A stretch of DNA of 64,000 bases from Biscogniauxia marginata (taxonomy: Eukaryota; Ascomycota; Sordariomycetes; Xylariales; Xylariaceae): positions 66,580-130,579 of the forward strand of contig MU404121.1 in assembly GCA_022695795.1 (NCBI GenBank), read 5' to 3'. Position numbers and translations under genes: made by a program. The stretch's first letter is position 1; every line of letters starts with the position of its first letter. Shown here in pieces: positions 13,401-25,157 of the stretch. The notes below the pieces were generated by a model, which did no database searches, had not been told where the DNA came from, and was given only the letters and a program-made list of their open reading frames with translations.

Positions 13401-14310
13401 TGAGCAGATGTTGAGGGGATATCCTCCATCATGATGTCGTCCTCGACTAGACCATCATCTTGCTCTTCTCTGCGGGTTGGGGGCGACGCTTGGGATCGCT
13501 TTCGTGCCGTCTGAGGCTTGGAAGGGCGTTTTCTCTTCTTGGATTGAGCGTCGGAGTCGTCAGAAACGACAAAGTCGGCCATACCATCTAGAGATGGGAA
13601 CCAGATTAATTAGATCTCTGCGAGAAGGAGGGCAAAAAAGCCAACATAATCCTCCCTAGGTGGACATACCATCTTCGTCGTCGACAGTGGCATCTTGTGC
13701 CTCCTCGTATTCGTCCTCATCGTCTTCGACAACCTTGGAACGTGGGCGATTCCGGCGCCGAGCCTGGGAAGCTTTCATGGAGACGAAAACATCCTCATCG
13801 TCGTCATCGGAGGATTCAGCATAGCTGACGGTCTTCTTGACCTACCGAGCAGTTCGGCGTTAGCGATTATCAAAGAGACTGAAGAAAAGGGAGAGTTATA
13901 AATACCTTACGGATGGGACTACTATCCATGATGCACTTGGCGAGAGCAGTCTGGTTGATCATTGTCTCAGCAGGAGTCACAGGCGAAAATAGGGCATTGC
14001 GCTGTACCTTTACTGTGGTAGCGGAGTCGTGGTTCTCTTGTGAGCTCGAAGGCTCTAGGGCATCGCTGCTGGGTACGGGGGTAACATTGGAGGGTTTCTT
14101 GTTCAGCTGGAGGGAGTTGGACTTTGTGGTCTCCTTCAGACAGGGAGACGAGTCGGGCTGTTTAGCGGACGATCTGGACGAAGCATTTTGGGATTGGGAC
14201 GCCTTGGAGAAGAACCCGAGGATACTCTGTTGCTTCCCACCGGTCGAAGACACCGAACTCGGCTTCCTAGACAGCGAGGGCGTCTTCACGGGCGTCCGAG
14301 TCTCGCCCAT
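10460..14310 (-). CDS. MSH6: DNA mismatch repair protein MSH6
   Basis: Four exons, complement(10460..11140, 11195..13587, 13670..13841, 13906..14310), giving 1,216 residues, the usual length for fungal MSH6. With MSH2 it forms MutS-alpha, which recognises base mismatches and small loops in the nucleus. Seen: an N-terminal PCNA-interacting motif QQSILGFF (residues 27-34); an acidic linker; basic KKRKRP; the mismatch-binding Phe-X-Glu motif in GKFYELYE (F355, E357); Walker A GANAAGKST (about 978-986); and Walker B with signature LVILDELGRGTSSYDG (D1057, E1058), followed by FFATHYHSLA. The N-terminal regulatory part is split from the rest by two short introns. The start MGETRTPVK places the PCNA motif near the N terminus as in orthologs. 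An open frame continues upstream to 14529, but its residues look non-conserved. All domains look intact. Confidence 0.96.
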
Positions 14311-15223
14311 TGTCACCAGTATTGCCGCCTGCCCAATTGCTCCAACCTCGAATTCCCAGCGATTGAGGAGAGCAAAGGAGGAGAAGAGAAGAAAACAAGA
14401 ATCACAGTGAAAGAACCAGCAAACGTAGTTTATTACGAGACTCGGTTGAATTGATTGTATTCCTACAAGTAAAAGGTATAATTGAGAAGGGAGAGAGGGA
14501 GAGAGGGAGAGGGAGAGGAAGAAATGCATGTATGGACAATGGAAACACGAGATGTATGCACGGAGGACAACGGGAGACGCGATAAATTACCCAAGAGCTT
14601 TGACACCCCGCGTCTTTTCAAGGGTCCCGCGTCGCGTCTTTCCGAGCTTTCCAATTAATTGAAAGTTACCTACCTGATACGGGAATTTAACGCTAAGGCG
14701 GCTTAGGCTTAGGCTCAACGGTTTACCTAATAGGCTAAGCTTTACGGAGTAAAAACGCTATGCAGGCCCTATTGAACTACCGCCGGCAAGAAGATAAATA
14801 GTATCCAGCGTGTCTAACCTACTTAGGTAGGTAGGTACTATACTAACCCACATCAGATGGATATGGGCCTAGTACTTGTGGGTTGCCATCATTGATACGA
14901 CTCGGAGGCGATATCTCCTGTTTCGAGCATCGCTTAGCCTGCATACCTCTTGCTTGGTACCTTGACATGTGCATATCTACCTAGGTATGTACTTCGCACC
15001 CACCCCGGTAACCAGGTCAGTAACCAGGTCGTTGCTCGATTTCTTGCCACCTCAATGAAGACATAGATTCAAAAGCACCTGGGTTCAACTACGCTTATCT
15101 CTATTTACCTGTCTATTCATCTATACCTAGGTAGGTACCTATAAGCATAGGAAGTAATCTCAACCGTGCGGAGGAGACGCAAAGACATTAGACACAACTT
15201 CCGGTGTAGAGCCACGTCCCGGC
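14311..15223. other. MSH6 upstream region
   Basis: The region lies between the MSH6 start and the NCS1 permease stop, both on the minus strand, so it should contain the MSH6 promoter. It carries a purine-only tract at 14484-14524 and copies of the GGTAGGTA/ACCTAGGT motif near 14823-14838, 14978-14991 and 15126-15140. No gene was recognised. Confidence 0.5.
14484..14524 (+). repeat. Purine-only GA/GGA tract
   Basis: Forty-one consecutive purines of the form (GA)n interrupted by GGG lie about 170-215 nt upstream of the MSH6 start codon. On the gene's sense strand the tract is pyrimidine-only, a frequent promoter feature in filamentous fungi. Confidence 0.7.
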
Positions 15224-17005
15224 CTACACCGCTTTCTCGGAAGCTATGGTACTATCCTGGCCATTCTCAATGTCGCTCTCTCGTGCCTGTGCTTCGATCA
15301 CAGCGCCTCCGAGATCCCAAATCGTCTCTTCCACCAGGCTCTCCTTGGCCGGCACCGCAGCGTTCAGCCCGGTGTAGAGGACTATCGAGGTCACGAACCC
15401 GAACAGCCAGTTGATCGTGTACAAGTTTGTGACGCCGTCGTTGATATGTATGGTATCCGGCCCGCTGATGCTAAGCGCCAGCCCGGGGAGAAGTGGTGCT
15501 ACGGGGACGATGAAGGCGACGGCCGCACGCCAATTGCAGCCGGCAACATAGTGATACCTCCCGTCCGGGTTGTATAGGCCCGGGATGTCGATATGCCCCC
15601 TTTTGACGAGCCAGTAGTCCGCAACCATTATACCGGCAATTGGCGCGAGGAAGACGGCGTAGCCTCCCAGGAACGCGAGCAGCGTCTGTGCAGAACTCAG
15701 GATCTTCCACGGAACCAGGACCCAGCCGCCGATCACCGCGGCGATCATACACCCTCGCCTGATGTTGACCCAGCGGGGAAACAGCACCGTCAAGTCGTTC
15801 GCCGCCGAGATGCTGTTAGCTGTAATGTTCGTGCCCACCTGCGCCACGTACCACGCCAGCGCGGCAAAGAACGCAGCACAACGACCCCCGGACCCGTGGT
15901 CCAGCCAGATGGAGACGATATCCAGCGGGTTCCAGAGGTACTCACCGCTGTAAATCTTCGATGCGGAGGTGGTCACTATCCCGATAACACCGCACACGGT
16001 AAAGATAAGTGGCATCGCCGGAAGCTGAGCGTACTGGCCGTTGGCCGATTTGGCGTACCGCGTGAAGTCGGGTATGTTCACGGCCAGCGTGCTCCACGTT
16101 CCGGTGACGCTCGACATGCACGACAGCCAGAGCCAGGCGTATTGCCGTCCGCTCACCGTCGCCCGGAGGGCAAAGATATCTCCGCCGCCGCCAGCCTGCC
16201 TAATCGACCAACCCATGATGGCGATGGCGGCAATTGGCGCCGCCGTAAGCTTGACCCAGAAGAGAGGCCGCAGTTTCGTCGGGTGGATCAAGAGCAATGG
16301 CAGTTGGATGATCCAAAAGAGGAAAAATGATATCATTCCTTGTGTGGTTATTCCGGCGGACTCGGGCAGCTGGTTTGGAATATTGTTGTAGGACGGCGCC
16401 CATGCCCGGAGCATTATAGTGACGCACTGCGAGCCGTTCACGCTCTACCGCCCGCGCGCCTTCAGTCAGCATTGCGCTCGCGAATGATCAAGTCCCTTCT
16501 CTCCTACCTGGATACCCAGCCAGAACATGGCGAGGATGGCACGGCTAACGATGCAGAAGTACCGCAGATAAAACCCGAAGCTGCTAGTAACAACCATGGA
16601 GAACGGCACGTGAAGCTTCGCGCCGATGGCTCCGTTGAGCACTAGCGCTATCGCGATGCAAAGGTTGCCGACGACCATGATCGGAATTGCTTCCCTCCAA
16701 CTAAGCCCTACGGCTAGTACGGCAGAGGCGGTCTGCCACGTCGCCAGATTGATGGTATCTGTAGCCCAGTAGGCCAAGATACTCCAAACGCTCCATGTTT
16801 GGTCCTCAATGGGAGTCGGATCTATTCAGGCCCGCCCGTCAGTCTCACTTGATTCGGAGGTCGTCGGTACAGCGAGCAGGTATATACCCATATCACGGTT
16901 TGTCCAGATATGTGCTGGAGCAAGCGCTCCGGCCTGCCTCGGCAGCTCCCATGCGTGTAGGGAGGTCAGCCTCCGTCTGATATCTGTAGCTAATGGCTTC
17001 TTCAT
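15224..17005 (-). CDS. NCS1 permease, Fur type (uracil/allantoin-like)
   Basis: Three exons, complement(15224..16444, 16508..16821, 16888..17005), 550 residues. The protein is a plasma-membrane permease of the nucleobase-cation-symport-1 family, with about 12 spans. Seen: N-terminal LHAWELPRQ and PAHIWTNRDMDPTP ahead of the first span; TWSVWSILAYWATDTINLAT in span 1; FGFYLRYFCIVSR; FTRYAKSANGQ in the span 5-6 region; AQVGTNITANSISAANDLT in span 8; and a hydrophilic acidic C tail. The VGTNI..NSISA.NDLT and FTRYA signatures place it with Fur rather than Fcy transporters. Known substrates of the group are uracil, allantoin or uric acid; which one applies cannot be told. I chose the start at 17005 (MKKPLATDIRRRL) because orthologs begin shortly before LHAWELPRQ. 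An in-frame ATG at 17089 is an alternative. Confidence 0.88.
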
Positions 17006-17975
17006 CGTATAAGTGACATGTACCTGTGCGAGGTTGGAGAATGCGACTAGGTGAGCGCGTGTACACAAATGGATAGTTCGCAGCCACAAAACGATGCGAA
17101 TAAGCAGTTATATAGTCCCTATATACATAGCTTCATAGTTATCTCGTACGACTGGGGTTGCTGTTAATGGTGCCAATGTAACTATGTATGCTACCGGAGG
17201 CTGTAATCCTGAACCTGCCTAACCTAGTCCTGATAACAGAGCTGCAGTGCTTGCAGGGTTTACGATAGAGCGGTATCGAGCCAAGTCAGAAACATCTCCA
17301 ATCCTACCAGCCCCCTGGGCTGCAGAAAGGATAAGCTGGTATGTGGCGCCGTGCTCAAGTCCAATAGGGAGAGGCAGGCTTATCAGGTTCTAGTCGATCT
17401 GGTTCTCTCGACCCGGTAATGTCGATTTTCAGTTGATTTTGATTTATGCTCTTGTAATATTTCCAATCGCCTGGCCTAGCCCTAACTAAGATATCATATG
17501 AGGGTTAAATCTCATTCTATGGCTTTGTAAAGTTGTCTATGAGATAGCCTACTATTAGATAGACCTACCGAGCTCAAGCCTATTCTAGCATTATAGGAGC
17601 CGCTATTCTTTTCCTTTGTCTGAATGCTGACAAGGGTGTCCAGATATCTGTTTATGAGACATACTTACCACATAGTTCCCAAGTCATACCTGGTCATACG
17701 CTGCTCATGCTGTACCACCGGTGCAGATCTCAGCTAATACCAGTAGTGCAGCTTGTAATTACCACCATTTCATGATCAGCTTGCTGGGAATCACGGCATT
17801 GAGGAAGAAAAATATAGGCAGAGTTGATCATATTCAACACCTTGCTGGAATTCTTGGTATACAGCGACCCGTTGACAACATTTTAGGGCATGGTCTGATT
17901 AGGACCAGCGAAGCGAAGCAGCTCAGTTTGCCTACGCTTACGCTCCTTAGCATACCCAGTGGGCGCAAAAGGAGA
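17006..17975. other. Intergenic region upstream of NCS1 permease
   Basis: The region lies between the NCS1 start and the transaldolase-family stop codon, both minus strand. It should hold the permease promoter and the 3' end of the aldolase gene. No gene, RNA or repeat was recognised. Confidence 0.45.
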
Positions 17976-19355
17976 TTACAGCTGTGGTCCTTGTTGACGA
18001 GCTAGGGCTTCCAGCCCGTCCTGTTTCTCGCTGAAAATGTTTATAGCTTGGATGTTCTTCCCTTCCGCCTTACCGCTCTGGCTCAAAGTGAAGGCCAGTC
18101 TCCACTTACTCTCATCTTCAAGGATGTCCTCGTAGTTTCCGGGCGCCTCGTCCGCTACATCTCTGAACACCGATCCCGTGTCTCCTTCCCAGGGGTTGGC
18201 CGGAGTCTCGGCTAGCTTGGTCAGCAGTGGAGGGGCCACGGTTACGTGGTGGACACCGGCGAGCTTCATGACTTCCTGGATAGACGTCAGGCTTGCCGGA
18301 AGCACCTGGGTCTTGCTCCCGATCCGTCCATAGTATCTTTGGGCCGAGCCGCAGAAGTCGAATGCCTTGTGCTGATCGACGTAACTGAGCTCAGGCGTCA
18401 GCATGTTATGTGTGTTCCGTGTATCTAGTTCGAAGCGTACCCTTCATCGAAGTGCACCCGGAGTTCGTTGATGTACGGCGCGATATAAGTGCTGCCCGCG
18501 TGGGCCGCAAGTGCTGCCTACTTTAGTGTTAGTGATACCCTCGGCGTTACGGGGCAGCCCATTATATCGGGGTGACGAGCCCGAGGATCGAAAATAGAGA
18601 CATTCTTACCTGCTCCATGCAGAACATTGTCGTTGCCAGCGTGGAAATGCCCTGTTTCTCCAGTTCGCGACATGCCTGCAAGCCTTCCCAAGTTGATGGA
18701 ATCTTGATGCAAACCCTTTTGGAGTCGTAACCAGGTTCTAGATCTTTAAATATCGCCACAACCCCTATAATGCATAATAACCGTCAGCCAGCTCTAGGAG
18801 ATAGTGGATCTCGGGTTGCGGTACGCTGTGCGTTCTCGACGGTCTTTTGCTTGCTATAGGAATATTTCGGGTTGGTCTGAATATGGGAATACCCCGTCAG
18901 GTACGGGACAATCCGAAGAGCTAGCTTGACCATCATCGTCTCGACCGCCAACTCGGCAGGATCTACGCCGGAATACAGCGAGGCCTTCGATACAGCATAG
19001 TCTATGGAGTCTTTAATCAGTTGCGCGTGCACGAGGCTTCCATCTGCTGCAACTCGCACTAATTCGTGGTACGCAATTGCCTTTCATGTTGGCTACATTA
19101 GTAGGTGGCCCCTTGACTATAAGCATTGTAGGTAGAGCTTAGATGCTCACCTGGTTCGACGTGCAGTCGACAAATGGACCCAGCTTCTCCGGAACTACAC
19201 CACAAGTATCAGCCTCGATGTATTTTATTTATATTGGGGGTTGGGGGCTCGTATGAGTCGAGTAGACACTTACCTTCAACGTTGAAGGTATCACAGTCCA
19301 CTGAACTCTTCTCACGCAACGCGTCCAACAAAGTCTGCGTATTTTTCGATCCCAT
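17976..19355 (-). CDS. Transaldolase-family protein, FSA-like active site
   Basis: Six exons, complement(17976..18384, 18441..18517, 18610..18764, 18825..19080, 19151..19194, 19274..19355), 340 residues. One donor is the weak GTACCG, but phase and protein match support it. It is a class I aldolase of the transaldolase family; the Schiff-base lysine is K148 in VCIKIPSTWEG. Compared with classical transaldolase, DCTSNQ (37-42) replaces the TTNPSL loop, Q110 (HIQTNPKYS) stands where the catalytic Glu is expected, Leu replaces the Asn of NLTLLFS (STLATTMF), and IAPYIN (A192, Y194) replaces SPFVGR. Gln and A-P-Y at these places are features of bacterial fructose-6-phosphate aldolase. It is therefore unlikely to be the housekeeping pentose-phosphate transaldolase. 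Inferred role: aldol cleavage or condensation on a sugar phosphate or related metabolite, cytosolic. It lies 970 nt upstream of the NCS1 permease on the same strand, but a link is unproven. Confidence 0.87.
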
Positions 19356-20811
19356 TGTGTTTGAATCTATCTTGTACTCAAAATGCTACTTGAACGATTT
19401 AGTTTTCCTTCTAGGAGTCTTCTTATGATATCCAGAAGCGGGGGCAGCCTTTTAACAAGACGACGAGGTGTAGCGAACATGGAGGGACAGGGCTAAAGCC
19501 CAGTTTAGACCAGTTCTACTCCATATTCACTCTTAACCTTCTCACGTGGCTATCTTGCCACCACGAGAAGAGCTGCGACTTCGGACGAGGTGGGGTGAGC
19601 TTTTGTGGGATGGCCAGAGTCTTCCCCAGCTTTAGCATCGTGCACTATCGTGTACTATCGTTCAGATTGGTTGCTTCGAAGAGCATTTCCACTAAACAAA
19701 GATGGGGTTAAGCGCAATTACACCCACAACATATATTACTGGCCGACGTTCACGATAAGCGGTCTCGCTCCAATCCCGGTGCATATGTGATGCCGTGGCG
19801 ACCTCCACCTCCCACACTGCACACTGCGAGACCAACGCTCGAACTATCGCCCCCTTGGCATTCTCCTCCCGTTGACCATCTCTTTTTTACGTCAATATGA
19901 GAAGTCAATAGGGTTGATTCGAATATACTACTCAAGAGTGATTGGGTTCACTTTAGACTTAGAAGCAGACCGTGGAATGTCGTGCCTGGATTATATGAGA
20001 CATTTGGATGGTTCTGAATGCGGTTGTTTCATTGCAGTTACCATAGTAACTACGCCTTTTCCGTGGTCGTAGATGTTAAGGAAAAGTCCCGATAGAGGTT
20101 CTGTCGATTGCTAGCCGCCTATGAACCATTCTAAGCCATTGACGAAGAGGGCCTGACACAACAGTTGGCTAGGATGCATTTTTCTCTTTCTCCCAAGCCA
20201 CGATGGCGGCCTGGCGAACATGGACAGGCCGCAACCAGAAGGGGATCCGAAAACAGCCTACGTCGTTCTTTGCCTTTTCACAGAGCAGAGCTTCGTATAA
20301 CGCTGGTGAAACTCATGGTCGGATGGCCAGCTGCCTAGCCTTTGTCGTCATTCCCGAGTGGAATTCGACGCAATTGTTCAAAGAGATGGAATGAGGTAGA
20401 TACCAGATACCATACGCATTGTTTTCATGACCCGAGAATGGCTAGAAATGTCTCTAATATCCTCATTGAAGATACATTAGACATATCTCTCCACCTCTGT
20501 TCTTTGTCGGTGCTGTTCTGATTTCCCTTTTCTTTTCTCGTCGCCTCCTTGTCCGCTACGTCCTATGGTTTGTTCATCCAAAAAGACTGCTAGGGAGATG
20601 CATTCGTTGTCCTCATAGATTATCGCAAGTTGCAAGGTATCATGCCGGTGAAGATTTGCGACGGCAAGATCTGATCCCACCCCTTATCACTCTGAAGCGA
20701 CTACTTTTACATCGTCTACACCAAAACAAGAAGAAAAAGAAGGAGAAAAAAAAGGCTGCCCACAAAATCCCGTCAGCGGAACCTCTACCAATAGAGTCGC
20801 AAAAGGACAAG
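19356..20811. other. Divergent promoter region
   Basis: The region lies between the transaldolase-family gene (-) and the large zinc-finger gene (+), so it should contain both promoters. A-rich sequence at 20726-20758 directly precedes the chosen start of the zinc-finger gene. No other gene was recognised. Confidence 0.45.
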
Positions 20812-23800
20812 ATGAGCGCGGTGTCCGCGAATACGTGGACCTCATCCAAGGCGTCGCAGCAAAAGAAAGCCTCACATGCTCAAGGGTTCGATGGTTTCAA
20901 AGACAAGCGGCCCTTTGAAGACCGGTTAAACCCCTTGATAGAGCCAACCCAGAAGGAATTCTTAGATATGGAAGCGTACTTCACGAGTCTGCTGCGAGGT
21001 ACAAAGCTTACAATTGAGGAGATCCTTAAGACCCATTTCGAACCTGACGAGATTTCACTCCTCACGCCCGTCTCTAAGCCGGCGCAGCTTGTTCAATGGC
21101 AAAAGGATAACACGCGTCGATATCAGGAGCTCCTGAAGGGGCGCTTCAAGGGTTGTACCCCCTCGCTTCAGTTCAAGATGGCGTTGCTCTACTTCGGTCT
21201 GCCAGTCGAGCCGATGCGTCCAGGTGCGCAAGAGATGTCCACACCATTGGAACTAGAAATGGATACCGACGAACCGATAATCGAAACTGATCCTTTGAAG
21301 TTCTTGGACGATTGCACAGGACGAACATATGGAAAGCCCGCTTTAAGTCTGCGCGGCGGTGGAGAAGACGAAATGGAAGTGGACGGATATTATGGAGACA
21401 TCGTCGACGTGAACGAGGAGAACGAGGAAAATGAGGAGAATGAGGAGAACGAGGAGGGCAAGAAAGAGGAGATAGAATTGCCCCCAGAAACCGGAGGACG
21501 AGTCTACGGCTATCAAGGTAGCATATTTGCACCCTCACTGACCTACAGCGAGTTTGTCTGGCGGGTAGACCGGCTGCTCGGCCAGCATAGGAGATACAAC
21601 TACGAAGTATGGGTAGAGATATTTCGTGAGGAAGATACCTTTTCCCAAGTGCTGGAACGAACACAAGGCTGGATTAGACACTACAGCGACAACAAGACCA
21701 CGCCTCCAAGAACCGACCCCATCTACTCGTTGCTGGTGAAGTACTTTCAAGATAAAGATGCACCAAAAAACTCCGCCTGCTTTGTTTATTACAAGAATGA
21801 GGACAGCCCGTCTCTTTTTGCCCCAGCGGTGAATGACTATGACGTTGTACGGCTCTGGGACGAAAAGCTCACAGGTATATCCTACATGCGGGTGCCGCGG
21901 GACCTAGAGTCAAAGAACTACCAGTCAAACCAGTATCACGAGGACTACCTTCGCGCTATCAAGATCCTCCATCCGGCTTCGCCTCATGTATATACCAGTC
22001 CTGGGAACAGCCAGGGAGGGCAGTCCTATGGCTTGCTTGACCCGCCGGCCAGCGTCTGGGATGAAGTTGCCACTGCCCAGAAAGACCAATCCGAGGCGAC
22101 TACTATGAACATAAACCCAACCAACATTAGCGTGGACATCGTGCCTATCCTGGTCCCCGGTTTCTATAACTACGGATCCAGCCCCGCGCCGGCAACTCCT
22201 AAGGATCCTCTCTGGAAGAAGGAGCTCAAGATTAATGGCACAAAACAGGATGGCGACGGCCTCGTGAAGTTAATTCGCGACGTTAAGTATAGCAACAGCG
22301 AGCTTGAGCACTCCAAGGATTTCGTCGGCGTGGATGCCTGGTTTCCAGGGGAGAACTTTTTGCAGCCCGGCAAGCAGCCTAATCGCATTTCTACGGCCAA
22401 AACTGTCGATCCATCACTGTCCTTGGCTGAATGGAGAGCACTCGTGATATCCTGGCCGGGAGATCAAGCATATCGAGAGACCAAGGGGCTGAGCATGGTG
22501 GCTCGGCCCGTGTTTTCGGAGTATCGGGTGCGGTCAGCTTCAGGTCAGGGGGAACTCAAGGTGGACATCGACACACTCACGTTAGCCGAGTTCAAAAAGT
22601 TCGTCAATGAAAGTTTGATTGCCAATTACGACCCCGATGACAAAACCCAGGTCCTGCATCTGACTCAGACTACTTGGTCGGGTACCACGCCGGAGTTCGC
22701 CATCAGACACGACGCTACAGAGACCGACTGGGAATGGGTGGTGAGGAATATCACCCAGCCTGACATCACAGTCGAGCTCCAGACCTGGAATAATGAATGG
22801 AGTAAGTGCCCCCTCTTTTCAAGTTCCTCTACCGTGAAGCAACCCCATCTAACCCGGCATAGCCATTGAAAAGGGGGTGATATGGGGGCCGCGCTACGAC
22901 ACGGCGGACCTTACCAAGCTCTCCCGGTTTGAGTCGCCCATGCCGAAGCCGGATAGCTCGGTGATGGACAGCCTTTTTAAGCAGTCCATGAACACTCAGA
23001 AAGGTGCCGCGAGATCTGCAACGCTGCGCGACCAGTTTTTCTGGAACGTCCCGAGCATCTTTACCAATCCCACGAAACCGGCCATGCCAATCAACGGCCC
23101 GCCTCTCGAGTCGATCATCAGGACCGGGCCGAACATGCCTGGAATCTCAATCGGCATGATGACTCCTACGGAGATGGCCAGACTCCAGCTTGAGGTTCAC
23201 TCGCTGCGGAACCAGCTGCTGGACAGGACACGGGAGTGCCCTTATCTCGACTGCCAGCGCTACTTCCGGTTCGACGACGGCCCTGGGCTGGATAGACACC
23301 TGAAGGAGGAGCATTCAATACTTCAATGTTTCCTCTGCACGAAAAAGCAATATTTGCTGCCCATGTACGACAGCGACATGATAAGGCAGCACTTCTTGAC
23401 CGAACATTACAGCGAATTCAAGACCATGTTTGGGAACCAGTCTCAGCAGCCTTCCACCCAGGCTTCTGGAGCCGCGCAATCAAGCATCATCCCAGGCCTG
23501 CTGGCTCATTACTGTGACCGCTGCGGCCGCGACCAGTCTCTACTTAACAACCCTGCCGATAGGCTCCACCACTCACTGTGCTGTACCCCGTTGAAGGAGG
23601 GCGAGACTGCCAACCCAGACAGCTACTGCAAGGATTGCGGGCGTGTCTTGATCAGTGAGCCACATTATTGGTTGCCTGGCAAGGTAATGTTCCAGCCTTG
23701 TGTCTGCGGTAAAGGCCCAACCGACCCTATGACCGACGACGGTCCTCACAAGTTCTGTCATCGCTGTGGTCTTGAATTCGACGAATCCATGGACCAGGCA

Positions 23801-25105
23801 TATCGTGAGATCCATATCGTAAAATGTCAGCCTCCTACCGGACACGACTGGGATTATTGCGCGTACTGCGGTATCGGCCTGGGTGGCCTGAGCCTAGAAG
23901 AACGAAGTAAACATGGGTGGTCTTGCGACCTCAAACCGCCGACGCCGCCGGCCAAATCCACTCCCAAAGAGAACTCCGAGACCGCGCCGGTCAATGTTAC
24001 GGAAAAGAAGTGCAGTCTGTTTGACTTGTGCGGAGCCGTCACCACATACATGACAGAGCAGCAGTTGCAGGCCCATATGGATTTCCACAAATACAAAGGT
24101 CACATCTCCGGTACACCCGTGCCGTCCACACACACGCCAGAATCGAGTAATTCACCGGACACGAACGGTCAGTGGTTCTTCCCGACTCCCTTTTCTCCGA
24201 ATGAGGGGCTGAGCGAAAATTCAGGACAAAAAAGCAAGTCGGACGGGGCCGAAAATAACGATTCTTGGGCTATCTCTGAAGTTGCTGATGAGATTGAAGA
24301 CTCATCCGTAGTCGCACAAGATGGTGAAAAAGAAGAAGACGAAGAAGATGAAGAAGACGAAGAATATGGAGATGGTGATGAAGATGAAGACGAAGAAACG
24401 GAGTCCCAATCGACTTCGGAAGAACCGACCGCCAGCGACGCCAGCGATGCCACATATGACGAAGCCACAGACTCGCACGCCTGGAGCGCGCAGGCCGCGG
24501 GCCCCAGCCCCGCCGGCACGCGCAAGCGCAAGCGGGCCTCGGGGGGCGGCAGCGACCCGACCTACCACGTGCCGCACGACTCCGAGGCCGAGCCGGAGGA
24601 GGAGCACTCGGAAGCCAGCGCGGTTCCCGACCCCATCGCGAACTTGGACCCGAACGCGCCGCGGTCCCCCAAGAAGCGCGTCGGGGCGAAGAAGACCGTC
24701 AGGATTGTGGCGGCCGCGAAGCCCGCGACCACCTCCTCACAGGTGGCGGCGGCGGCGGCGGCGACGACACCGATCTACTTCCCCATGGACCCCCCTCCTC
24801 TCCCCTCGGCCCTCTCGTCCGCGCCCCGGACCCCGGGTCGCCGGGGCAGGAAGCCGGGCCCCCAGACCCCTGGCACGGTGACGCGCGCGGGCCGGTCTGT
24901 CAGGGCCACGCGGGCGGCGCAGGAGGCGTTCGAGTTCGTGGAAGTCGGCATCTCGTCCACCGCCTCGGAAGCGAGCGACGACGCAGCCCCCGCGGCGAGT
25001 TCCAGAGGAGGGCGGGGAGGCAGGGCAGCGAAGGCCCCAGACGCCGACGGAGGGTTCCACCTGCCCAGGACGCCCGGTCGTAGGGGTAGGGTCGCCAAGA
25101 AGTAG
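20812..25105 (+). CDS. Large cysteine-rich zinc-finger protein, unknown function
   Basis: Two exons, 20812..22801 and 22863..25105 (GTAAGT donor, GCATAG acceptor), 1,410 residues. I do not recognise the family. The N-terminal 660 residues contain no motif I know except an acidic NEE tandem (about 198-214). From about residue 788 to 1,070 there are at least six Cys/His clusters resembling C2H2 or CxxC fingers: CPYLDC..HLKEEH, CFLC..H..TEH, CDRCG..H..C, CKDCG..CVCG, CHRCG..H..C, CAYCG..H..C, and a last CSLFDLCG..HMDFH. A strongly acidic Glu/Asp run follows (about 1,148-1,180), then a basic tail with RKRKR, GRRGRKPGP and GRRGR, the latter resembling AT-hooks. Inferred: a nuclear, chromatin- or nucleic-acid-associated protein. 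The start at 20812 (MSAVSANTW) is preferred over the upstream in-frame poly-Lys extension from 20656, which looks like untranslated leader. Confidence 0.8.
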
Positions 25106-25107
25106 GC

Positions 25108-25157
25108 GAAGAAAAAGAAGAAGAAGAAGAAGAAGAAGAAGAAGAAGAAGAAGAAGG
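25108..25157 (+). repeat. (GAA)n microsatellite
   Basis: About 16 GAA/AAG units with one AAA interruption begin 3 nt after the stop codon of the zinc-finger gene, so the tract lies in its 3' untranslated region. Confidence 0.9.

Noticed and set aside
14311..14529. N-terminal extension of MSH6 to 14529
   Set aside because: The extra residues are hydrophobic and low complexity, and the start at 14310 places the PCNA motif where orthologs have it.
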